64,000 nucleotides of DNA, taken from positions 1,798,001 to 1,862,000 of the forward strand of contig CANJKZ010000774.1 of assembly GCA_947471745.1 (NCBI GenBank), read 5' to 3'. This document shows positions 32,258-42,500 of the stretch, piece by piece (position 1 is the first letter of the stretch; every line of letters starts with the position of its first letter). Origin of the DNA: Closterium sp. Naga37s-1. Lineage: Eukaryota; Streptophyta; Zygnematophyceae; Desmidiales; Closteriaceae. The notes under the pieces are model-generated. The model saw nothing but the letters and a program-made list of their open reading frames with translations. It searched no databases and was not told where the DNA came from. The position numbers and the translations under genes are program-made.

Positions 32258-33126
32258 GATCCTTTGCAGGATATCGAGTTCGACGACGTTCGCGAGCTCT
32301 TGGGGTATGACCTGCATCCTACAAATGGAGTGTGACCATGCTCAGTGGTGTCACTCATGATACTACAGGTGACAGGCCAGGCCTGCCACACCACTCGGCC
32401 AGACAAGGATACTGGCGACGCTACATGTGCTGGTAGGTACATTTGTTCATATTCCTCTTTCTTATTCATGGGTTGTCCTTTGTATGCATTCCCCTTTTTA
32501 TCTATGAACATGGCTGCATTTAGCTGCCGTCCCAATTCTCATGTGAGTTGCTCTTTTTGTTTTTTGTTCCCAATCCCTTCCTTGTTCTCTTGTTTGCATC
32601 CATAACCCTGTTCAAACATAACCCAGTACAAGAGATGTTGGGGGGAGACGGTTTGGAGGATGACGTGGTGCGGGAGGTGAATGTTGCTCATCGATTCTGC
32701 ATTCATTTTCATCATGTCATGGCTCGATGCGCCGCGCTCGTTCGAGCGGGTCATCTCATGAGTGTAGAGGATGTTGCAGCTGAGATTAGGTATGCAGCTG
32801 ACCACTAGCGGGACATCATACACATTGTTCTTGGGGAGGTGTCCGATGGAGTTGTGTGGCAGATAGATGGGGAGAAGAAAGTGCGTGGTATGAAAAGGGT
32901 TCTAAAACACACATGGATTACAAGAAATGGTTGGATGACAACTGTGGGCATACCCAGATGGCGCTGTATGTTCATGGTGCTTGCAACTGGGTGAATGGGT
33001 CATTTCATTCACTCATTTGCAAATATGCACCCCTAATGCATCCAATTTCAAGGGAGCATGAGAGCCAGAGTTGGCCTTACGATGCTGCACTGGAACAACT
33101 CCCGGTCCGTGCTATGAAAGTGAGGA
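32258..33126 (+). pseudogene. DDE-transposase-like gene, C-terminal part
   Basis: The frame broken by E3 resumes at GATCC TTTGCAG with an acidic segment to a TGA at 32331. A GT..AG intron fits 32433-32626: GTAGGT donor, CCCAG acceptor, and the joined frame stays open into VQEMLGGDGLEDD. A segment with AHRFCIHFHHVMARCAALV follows to a TAG at 32806. A shifted frame from 32856 encodes ESAWYEKGSKTH, then NWVNGSFHSLICKYAPL near 33000, resembling the late conserved block (FHSL..KYAPK) of the same transposase type, where the third acidic residue would be expected. Here the equivalent position is uncertain. Confidence 0.45.
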
Positions 33127-33475
33127 TACACCTGACCACCGCTATTTTCACGTGCCCAAACTTTTTTTCAGTGGCACCCGGGACCATTTTCGGCAATATC
33201 GGTCGAGACGCTCAGGATCTAGGGTGTACGAATCAGACTCTCCTGTTCGATGTCCCAAAAACTCGCTGATGGAGAGGGGATTCACTATCCACTCACACGA
33301 ATGTTGTTTTTAGCTTGAGATCCCTTTTGCGACCTCCAACCTATGTGAGGAGTCCGAAACACTACCCACTTCAAAAATAACTTTGTTGTACACAACCCTT
33401 GGTCTCAGAAACTCTCAGGGTAGTTACCCACGTGAGTGTGACTTGGGGGCGTGAAAATAGCGGTGATTAGGTGTA
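33127..33475. mobile_element. MITE-like element, ~30-bp inverted ends
   Basis: TACACCTGACCACCGCTATT...CACG at the left matches the inverse of ...CGTGAAAATAGCGGTGATTAGGTGTA at the right with a few mismatches. About 350 bp in all, with no coding frame inside. It interrupts the end of the transposase-like gene. No clear target duplication is visible. Confidence 0.6.
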
Positions 33476-33850
33476 CGACGCGCCACCAGAGTCTTTTGAG
33501 GCAAATGGCATCGAATCCTTGGGCCGATGTCATGGGATTGGGTGGAGGACATCATGCGCGACTGGAGATGCTTAGGTGAAGGAGTTGGGGAGGAATCATA
33601 TGGTGGAGAGGAAGGTGCAAGCAAACCACCGCCACCCTCTCACACTCCTGTAGTGGTGCAGCATGATGCAAGGGGCAGAGGTGACGACGACACTCCCGGC
33701 CCTACGTCCCCCCCTCCCAAGCGGCGTCGGACAAGGGGACGCTCCCCTTCATTTGCATGGTGCGCCATATTTGGTACGCTTTTTTTTAGAATCATTAATC
33801 TCTTGTCATGTATGTCTCTCAACAAATGTCGCAATATACGGCACTTGTGA
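33476..33850 (+). pseudogene. Likely tail of the DDE-transposase-like gene
   Basis: The frame from 33527 encodes an acidic stretch followed by PPPKRRRTRGRSPS, which looks like a nuclear-localisation signal in a disordered C-terminus. Position and composition fit the end of the gene above, but there is no recognisable domain, so the link is inference. Confidence 0.3.
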
Positions 33851-33889
33851 CGTTTGCTCCACTATTGACAATTTTCCTATATACCCCCC

Positions 33890-34600
33890 GAATTGTATGT
33901 GATATATCCAACATCAAGTGATGTGCGCCCCACCTCACACGTTACCTTCTTTGGCAAGCGCTTGGCGATTAAGTGTGTAAATGGTGAAGCTAGTTGAGGT
34001 GAAATATCCAACATCAAGTGGTGTGCGCCCCACGCACACCTTCCCACCCCATTCCCACCCCTGTCACTAGCTCTTCTCTTTCCTCATAGGCGCCTGCCCT
34101 GCATCGATCTTCTCGCTCGCCTTCTCCCTGCCTGGATCCCTCCCTCTCATGATCCCAATAGCAGCAACGGCACCATCACTATGCCCCAACCAGTAACAAC
34201 ATCAATATTTTTTGCCCAGTTGTATCACCTCTTGCACGTTCCCATTTCACGCATTCATCGCCAGCTTTTTTCTTTCAGAAGAGGCACCTACCCTGCTTAT
34301 ATCTTCTCCCTTGCCTTCTCCTCGCCTTTCTCTCTCCCTACCCCTCATGCTCTTGCCAGCAGCATCGACACCATCAATATTTTCCTCCCCACCACACACC
34401 TCCCACCCCTTCCTACCTCTTTCCACTCCTTCACACCCTTGTCACCAGGTCTTTTCTTTTAGGAGAGGCTCCCACCCATGTGATGGTCATGTGTCATGCG
34501 CACTTAGACTCGTGCTACATCTACGCGCAAATGTGAGTGAGCTTGAAATCTTGCCTCACATCCCCTAAAGTGCACCCCGAAGGAAATTCAACCACAATTC
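33890..34600. repeat. Intergenic region with degenerate direct repeats
   Basis: ATATCCAACATCAAGTG and the following TGTGCGCCCCAC occur twice (about 33903 and 34004). A C/T-rich stretch of ~190 bases around 34085 is repeated in diverged form around 34273 (AGGCGCCTGCCCTGC versus AGGCACCTACCCTGC). No gene is seen here or on to 34860. Confidence 0.5.
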
Positions 34601-34861
34601 TTTTCTACTCGATCAAAGAGGCACCTGGTTGTGATGTATGAATGTACCACTATTTCATACCTTATCCTCATCCAGTGTCAGATCCTCCTTGAGCAGGCAT
34701 TTATTGTATTTATCCCTACTTCAATCACCACTCTCCCTCTCCCTTTCCGCCTATTTTCCCCTCCCTCCAATGGCATGGCCAGGCCTTTTCCGATGGTTTT
34801 CACATCTGCAAGATCCGTCAATGAATACTACATCTCTGCCAGCAGCTTACTAGCAGTACTG

Positions 34862-35345
34862 GAGAGTAAGGGGTATAGCAGAGGAGAGTAAGGGAGAGAA
34901 AGGGGTAGTAGGGGAGGGGAGTATGGGAGAGAAATGGGTACTTGGGAGGGGAGTAAGGAAGAGAAAGGGGTATAGCCGTGGGCTATGAGGGAGAGAAAGG
35001 GGTACAGCCAATGGGAGTAAGGGAGCAAAAGGGGTATAGCAAAGGGGAGTAAGGGACATATCTGAGGGGAGTAGTGGAGATAAAGGGGTATAGAAGAGGG
35101 GCGTATGGGAGAGACGGGGGTGTAGCAGAGTGGAGTAAGGGAGAGAAAGGGGTAGTGCCGAGGGGAGTATAAGAGGTAAAAGGGTATAGCCGCGGGAAGT
35201 ACGGGAGAGTAAGTGGTATAGCAGAGGGGGGTAAGGGAGAGAAAGGGGTAAAGCCGAGGGGAATATGGGAGAGAATAGGGTATAGCCAAGGGCAATAAGG
35301 GTGTGAAAGGGGTAATGAGAGGTGATTCACACAGGGAAAGGGTAT
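34862..35345 (+). repeat. ~31-bp G/A-rich minisatellite
   Basis: About fifteen copies of a unit centred on AAGGGGTATAGC and GGGGAGTAAGGGAGAG, with the plus strand almost pure purine plus T. The minus strand has long open frames with repeated YTPFSPLLPSAIP-like phrases, which are a product of the period and not a gene. From 35346 to 36670 there is GC-rich then mixed DNA with short open frames that I cannot assign. Confidence 0.8.
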
Positions 35346-36673
35346 CTCCGTGAGGAGGAAGGGAGAGAAAGTGGTATATGGGAAGTACGGGTATCCAAGG
35401 GTTATATACGAAGTTACATCGCGTCTGGTCTGCAAATGAGCATAAGTGCAATGCACAGACAAGTGCTTCTCACCATATCCAATGGCGACGTCGTCTCGCA
35501 TGAGCGCTGCTTTGTTGCGATTTGAGCGGTGGGTCAAGGCGCTCTGCGCGGCCGGCAGCGGCGTTGTGAGAGCACCCACCGCGTGATGTGGCGGCGATTG
35601 CGACAACGTGAGGGCGAGGGAGCTGGCAATCAGAGGGCGTGGGAGCTGTGATATGATAGCCTGGGCGTGGTGACTCCGATGCCCGTCGTGACTATTGAGC
35701 GTACACCGAGGGGATTCGCAACAGGGGAGGGGGATGCACAGCGACGGGCCTATTGTTGTGACAGCAGAGGGAAATGCACAGCGATGGTGAGGGGAGAGGC
35801 ATGGCTACGGCGACAGGACACGATGCAACAGGTGGGGGTGTCTGCGCACCAGACGGTAAGGAGAAAGGGGCGGCAAGGGCGATGGGAGTAGCTTTGGGAA
35901 GGAGGGACGCGTTACTCAATGCCGGGCTGGGGCTGTGTACCAATGGGGGACATTCACATGGTAATGAAGTGGGAGATGCAAGCGTGGTGCGTGGCGCCTT
36001 TTCCAGTATCGGCGATTGTTGTAAGCGTTCGCGTGGCCGGCCTTCCGACGTTCCAGTAGTAGTACAATGTGTCGCTAACCCTAATTTATGGCGATAAAGG
36101 TATTTGTTTAGTTGGTACACGATGTCTAGCCTGGTGCAAGATCCCAACCCTGGTTCCTTCGCGCACGGTTGGGTTGGGGGGGAACACACCAACAATCTCC
36201 CCAGTGTTTGGACACAAATATTTGTTGCCTCCCTAGCCCAACCCCAAACCCGATAACCATTAGAGGCAAGTGATAAACCTTTGGGTCCATCCCCCCCAAA
36301 GTGCACTCTTGCTTTAAGCCAGCATGATGTAATCCTGCAAATTAGTTAAACAATTTTTTATGCTTGCCTTAGCCTATACATATGATTTTATAAATGTGTG
36401 CTTGCACTTGTCAAAATATAACAATGCTTTTGCATATTTCCAATCTTTAATTCTACTACTATGTATTAACGAGAGTAGAAACACTAACGTGGTACTGCCA
36501 AAATGTTGCTCGGCCAGTTTTCTCACTCTCCAAGCTACGCCTAGCTCATGCACTCCCATGCTATTTTTTATGCCCTTGGCTAGGAGGCAACGACCTGTCA
36601 CACTCGAAGGGCCTCAAGTAGAGTTGGTATTGCTAAGTTTTAGTTTTTCCTCAAGTGATTAATCGCTTCTGCA

Positions 36674-37506
36674 TTAACTATATATGTCAACAAAAATGGG
36701 GAGGAACATGTCCTCATAAGGGTCCTTAACCTGGTGGAAGAACTGAAGATCGGCAAGCGAGGCGGGTTCACCCTCAATGTCATGGTGAGTTGGGGAGGTG
36801 GCGAGTGAGCGGGAAGATGGCCTTGAAGTCATCGGCAGTGTCCTGTGAGGGCCAGGAGAAGCAGAGACGCGCGTAGGCACGTCGGAGGATGCGAAGAACT
36901 TCACCATCTGAGGGCTGGAATTCGGGGATGGCATTGCAGCGGAAGTGGAAAGGTTGCAAGTGCTTCGAATTGCACGTGATCAGATCAGCTCGGATTGCCT
37001 CCGCACCGGCCTCGGAGAAGAGAACGTCAACTACCACGAGCCTCCAGCAGGGCATGACGTGGGCCAACGTCGCCGCGCGCTGGCGGCGAAGGTTGCCCAA
37101 AATAGCAGGGGCATCAGCGCGTTTCCATCTGGTCCTCATGATCGCCGCTCGCAATAGCAACAGCAAAATGGCTGGCCGATTTTGCTGTAGAGAAGGCATC
37201 TGGGGCGGCTGCATTTTTTGCATGTGCGGGTGGGATGGGGGGGGCTCCGGAGAAACGAGAGGCCGTCGAAGCGGGTGTGGGGAACGCCGCTAGCATAGTA
37301 AGCTCGTGGAGGGCTGGGGAGATCGGAGCGTGGAGCACAGAAGTGGGGGCACTGAGGATGGAGGCGGTGGCAGCTCCCTCGGTGCATAGGTTTTTGGGAG
37401 CGGGGGCGCCGTTATTAGCAAGGACATTCGGGAGCACGCCATTGGGTAGGTCATCGAGCTGGAGCCCGTCGGCATCGAGGTGCAGGTCGTCGTCGACGAG
37501 GGTCAT
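36674..37506 (-). other. Coding-like region, unrecognised, two frames
   Basis: Read on the minus strand, the frame from 37506 begins MTLVDDDLHLDADG, has an Ala/Pro-rich stretch and ends at 37114. An overlapping frame takes over in the same place (RTRWKRADAPAILGNLRRQ) and runs to 36780 with well-mixed composition (FHFRCNAIPEFQPSDGEV), followed by a third piece to 36674. The hand-over suggests one gene with frameshifts, or exons. It is basic and Arg-rich in the middle and resembles no family I know. It may be a gag-like or ORF1-like protein of another element. Confidence 0.35.
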
Positions 37507-37529
37507 CTCGTCGTCCGGGTTGTGGAGCT

Positions 37530-38305
37530 AGGAATTCATGGAGGAAGGGCAACAAGGGAAGTATTCAGCAAAAAGAGGGTGATAGGGGCGATGAGAAAGA
37601 GGGCAGGAGGGCAGGTTATGTACTTGGCAACTCACTATAGTGAGGTACTTGGGGGTAGGGCACGAGGAAGCGGGTGCATGGGCAGCGGCCATTTCAGTCC
37701 CGAGGCCTCTGGGTGCTTATCTATCATCCGGGGTCATAAAGAAAGTTAGCATAGAACGTTCTGGAACAAGCAGTATAGACAGCCACAAGCTGATCCCTCT
37801 CAGTAGGCCAGTGTGTAGAAGCTACGAGGAATTGTTCAAGGGGAGGGCAATATAGAGGTCATCTCAAAGTTGGCAAAGTGATGAGGGATGAAAGGGAAAT
37901 TGAGACACAGCGAAGGAAGATGCATACAAATGCAAGCAGGGTGATCTAGAAAATATAAAAAGGGTGGTGGCAAAGGGAGCAAACATGGGGTGGAATTTCA
38001 ATGGACCATGGCGGTGAAGTGTGTAGTTGGCAGCGAAGCTGAGAAACATGAGAGGTCCTCGACGTGGATGGGCACAACGATGTTGTATGTGGCCTGAAAA
38101 ATAACATTGAGGAGGGAGAAAGCATATTGCAGTAGTAAGTCAAAAGTAGGAGGCATAGCTACGCAAGGTAGAGTTTGTGGATACGTCGAGCGGAAGATGG
38201 GTGGTGCACCACAAACTAAAATGTTGGAATTGTGCAGAAAGGGGTCCAACCCGGTTAACACTGGCGCAGGGCGGAAATAGGGGGGTGTGCAATCAAATGG
38301 AAGAG
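37530..38305. other. No firm feature; weak minus-strand frame
   Basis: The minus strand is open at 37998-38261 for 87 codons with reasonable composition (VCGAPPIFRSTYPQTLPCVA), possibly another fragment of the unrecognised minus-strand gene. Nothing else is visible. E4 is inserted at 38305/38306. Confidence 0.3.
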
Positions 38306-38424
38306 TGTCAGATATATATGCCTTAGCCTATGTAGGCTGTAGTGGGGTAGACACTAAGGGGTACAGCTTTCATATTTGTATCTCACACTTTCCTAGTTCA
38401 TTCATTCCTGTTGTTTCTTTCACA
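38306..38424 (+). repeat. E4 5' LTR
   Basis: 119 bp, TGTCAGATATATATG...TTTCACA. It contains TATATATA near its start and the core GTAGTGGGGTAG. Confidence 0.95.
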
Positions 38425-38475
38425 TGGTATAGAGCGGGTTCCCACATGGGACCGTTCCTTCCCAAGGGCCCACCA
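38425..38475 (+). promoter_or_regulatory. E4 primer-binding site and GGGCCCACCA motif
   Basis: TGGTATAGAGC as in E3, lacking one C of the consensus. GGGCCCACCA is at 38466-38475. Confidence 0.75.
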
Positions 38476-38511
38476 TAATTTTTTTTAGCTGCCCAACGCC
38501 CTGCCCTAAAT

Positions 38512-39413
38512 TTTTTTTTCGCGGCCCCTACGTGGCCCCTTTGTCGCCTCGCACGCCCCTACGCGGCCCCTACACGGCCCCTAGCGCGCCCCTACCCGGC
38601 CCCTACGTGGCCCTTACGTGGCCCCTAGCACGCCCCCTACCCGTCCCTGACGCGGCCCCTACGCGGCCCCTGACGCGGCCCCTACGCGGCCCCTGACGCG
38701 GCCCCTACGCGACCCCTGACGCGGCCCCTACGCGGCCCCTGACGCGGCTCCTACGCGCCCCCTACACGGCCCCTGACGCGGCCCTTACGCGGCCCCTGAC
38801 GCGGCCCCTACGCGGCCCCTGACGTGGCCCCTACGCGGCCCCTACGCCACCCCTGCCGCGGCCCGACCCAGCCCCGTCCCTGACGCGGCCCCTACGCTGC
38901 CCCTGACGCGGCCCCTACGCGGCCCCTGACGCGGCCCCTACGCGGCCCCTACGCGGCCCCTGACACGGCCCCTGACGCGGCCCCTACGTGGCCCCTACGC
39001 GGCCCCTGACACGGCCCCTACGCGGCCCCTGACGCGGCCCCTGACGCGGCCCCTACGCCGCCCCTGACGCGGCCCCTACTCTGCCCCTGACGTGGCCCCT
39101 ACGCCGCCCCTACGCGGCCCGGCCCGGCCCCGTCACTGACGCGGCCCCTACGCGGCCCCTCCGCCGCCCCTACGCGGCCCCTACGCCGCCCCTAAAGGGC
39201 CCCGTCCCGGTCCTGCCCCGGCCCCGACCCCGTCCCGGACCTGCCCCGGCCCCGACCCTGTCCCGGCCCCGTTGCTGCCCTGTCCCGGACCCTGCTCGGC
39301 CCCGATCCTGTCCCGGCCCCGTTTCTGCCCCGTCCAGGACCCTGCTCGGCCCCGACCCTGTCCCGGCCCTGTCACGGCCCCGACCCAGTCCCGGACCTAT
39401 CGTTCTGCCCCTG
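38512..39413 (+). repeat. E4 leader arrays, 11/12-bp units
   Basis: 38520-39180 consists of alternating GACGCGGCCCCT and ACGCGGCCCCT (a 23-bp dimer) with variants. From about 39190 it changes to CCCGGCCCCGACCCTGT-like repeats and ends in CTGGTAAGAG. The two-part arrangement matches that of E3, but both units are different. Confidence 0.88.
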
Positions 39414-39540
39414 GTAAGAGCCTAGCCGGGCCGAGCCGCGCGGTCGAGCCGCACTGCCTTGCTAATTGCCCTGCCGAGTCGCACTGTCCTGCCTCGCCCA
39501 GTTGCACTGCTGCTGCTGCTAGTCTGCTGCTGCTCCTAGC

Positions 39541-42500
39541 ATGGCTAGTCCTAGTCTTCTCACCTTTGATGCTGAGGGTCGAGCGGTTGACTTTGATGTC
39601 TGGCTAGATGATTTGCAGCTTTTCCTTCAGTGCGATAGCAAGGATGGTCTCTCCCTGTTTGATCTTACGTCGGGTGCCTCTACTGCCCCTGCTGCTGATG
39701 CTGACAGTACCGTTCGCTCGCAGTGGCTCACGCGCGATGCTGCTGCCCGCCTTGCTGTGCGTAGTCACCTACCGTCTACTGAGCGCGCGCACTTTAGTCA
39801 GTACAAGAGTGCTAAGACTCTGTACGACGCAGTAGTTGCACGCTACTCCTCCCCTGCCACAGCTGCGCTTAGTCGCCTCATGCTACCGTACCTGTTCCCT
39901 GACCTCGCTGCTTTTGCCACAGTCACTGACCTCATTACGCACCTCCGCACTAGTGACACTCGCTACCGCGCTGCGCTTCCTGCTGAGTTCTGCGCCCAGA
40001 ACCCCCCCCCCCATGTACATCACCCTCTACTACCTAGTCACTCGACTCCCTGACACTCTCCGCTCGGTCAGGGACCACTTCCTCTCTCTTTGCCCTACCA
40101 CCCTCACTGTCGACCTCCTCGATGAGCGCCTCCTTGCAGCAGAGACTAGTATCACCGCTGTAGGCGCCTCTCGTGGTGACCCCCGTACCCCTTTCTTTGA
40201 GGGGTGCTCCCCCGTTCCTCTTTTGCCCTCTGTTGCCTCTGCTGCTGCTGTCGACCTTGTTGGCACCGAGTCGGTCAGCGCTGCGTCTGCTCCTAGTGAG
40301 AGGCGCCGCTTCAGCAAGGGCAAGCGGGGCAAGGGAGCTGGAGGAGGTGGTGGGGGCGGCGGTAGTGGCGGTGGAGGCGGAGGAGGGGGTGGGGGTGGGG
40401 GTGGTGGTAGAGGTGGGGGCTTCGGTTGCGGCGGTGGAGGTGGAGGCGGCGGTGGCGGTGGCGGGAGGGGTGGAGGAGGCGGAGGCGGCGGCGGCGGAGG
40501 TGGAGCTGGTAGAGGCGGAGCTGTGCAGCGGGGACCCCAGCAGCAGCAGCGCTCTCGTGAGACCCCTTCGCCCCAGCAGCTTCGTGAGTGGTACGCGGGG
40601 CGCCAGGGGTCTGGGGGTGCTGGTCCCTGTACTTACGTCCTGCGCACCGGTGACCGCACTGGAGAGCAGTGTGGCGGCCTGCACGCCACCCACCGCTGCT
40701 TCGGTCGCCTGACGGACGCCTGGCGTGCCCAGTTCCCGGACGCCACTGCGATCCCTCGTTGGGGAGATCTGCTCAGGTCGGGGGTAGCTATCTTTGATCT
40801 TGACTTTGATGCTATTCTTGCTGCCATGTATGCTGTGTCTATTAGTGCTGAGGGTGACTGTTACGTGTGTGTTCCGCCTGACCTTGGTATTGAGGCTGCT
40901 GCTCTAGGTGCTAGTGAGTCTGCTGCTCCAGGTACTCGTGAGTCTGCTGCTCTAGGTGCTGGTGAGTCTGCTCTCTCAGGTACCGAGTCGGCTCAGGTCT
41001 TTCACACCTTCACCCTCGACTCGGGTGCTTCCCGCTCCTTCTTTCGAGACTGCACCACCCTTACGCCGCTCAATCGGCCGGTTGCGGTCTCCCTGGCAGA
41101 CCCCTCTGGGGGTCCTGTCCTTGCTCGCTACTCCACTGTCCTCCCGTGTCCGGCGGCCCCGTCAGGCTCCCTGTCTGGTCTCTACCTCCCCTCGTTCTCC
41201 ACGAACTTGGTGAGTGGTGCTGACCTTCAGGATGCCGGAGTTGACCAGTTCACTCCTGCAGGTCAGCGAGTGACCCACTGCACGTGTGCTCAGACGGGCC
41301 GCCACTTGGCCTCGTTTGCCCGTCGACCGGGGTCGAGCCTGTACACACTGACCACAGAGTCTCCTCCGGTTGCTGCGTCTGGTCAGGTAGCTGCGTCGAG
41401 TCAGGTGTTTGCTGCAGCGTCTCGGTCAGGTCCTGAGTCTGCCCCCTGCTCGTGTCGCCTCCTGTCCCACCAGACCCTCCTCTGGCACCACCGCCTTGGT
41501 CACCCCTCCTTGCCTCGTCTCCGAGGCATGGCCTCCCGTGTCCTTGTCTCTGGTCTCCCCCGGTCCCTCCCTCCCCTTCCCCCGGGGCCTGCCCCTACCT
41601 GCGTTCCCTGCGTCGAGGGGCGGCAGCGCGCCGCTCCTCACTCCTCCGAGTTTCCCCCGACAGAGGCTCCGCTGCAGACTCTTCACATGGACGTGTGGGG
41701 CCCAGCCCGCGTCCGTGGACAGGGTCACGAGCGTTACTTCCTGCTGGTGGTTGACGACTACTCGCGTTACACCACAGTCTTCCCCTTGCGCAGCAAGGGT
41801 GAGGTCACTGAGGTGTTGATCAACTGGATCCGCGTTGCTCGTCTCCAGCTCAGAGAGCGTTTCGGCTCGGACTTTCCTGTTCTGCGTCTGCACTCCGACA
41901 GAGGCGGAGAGTTTTCCTCCGACCTTCTGCGAGCCTTCTGTCGTGCGGAGGGTATCCGCCAGACGTTCACGCTTCCGGCCTCTCCACAGCAAAATGGGAT
42001 TGCTGAGCGCCGCATTGGCATGGTCATGGATGTCGCTCGTACGTCCATGATCCATGCGGCTGCTCCCCATTTTCTGTGGCCGTTCGCGGTTCAGTACGCG
42101 GCGCATCAGATCAACCTTCAGCCCCGGGTCTCCCTGCCGGAGACCTCCCCTACTCTGCGGTGGACGGGGAAGGTTGGTGATGCGTCTGCGTTCCGTGTCT
42201 GGGGATCTCGAGCTTTTGTCCGAGACTTGTCTGCGGACAAGCTGTCCTCCCGTGCTGTTCCTTGCGTCTTCCTCGGCTTTCCCCCTGACGCGCCTGGTTG
42301 GCAGTTTTACCACCCCACCTCGCGTCGTGTTCTGTCCTCCCAGGGCGTCACGTTTGACGAGTCGGTTCCGTACTACCGTCTCTTCCCCTACCGCACTGCC
42401 CCCCTCCCCCCCCCGCCGCTCTTCCTCGCTCCCGGTCCCCCCCCGGTAGTCCCCCTCCCCCCTCAGGGTCCTGCCCCCTCAGGTGTGTCCCAGGTAGATG

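Noticed and set aside
34828-35606. Two overlapping ~207-codon minus-strand frames
   Set aside because: Their phrases repeat with the ~31-bp minisatellite and all frames are similarly open; repeat-driven, no domain.
36070-36090. Telomere-like CCCTAA
   Set aside because: A single short occurrence in mixed sequence, not a tandem array.
40003-40013. Programmed ribosomal frameshift in E4 gag
   Set aside because: E1, E2 and E3 keep gag-pol in one frame with no shift, so the extra C in E4 is more simply a mutation or sequencing error.
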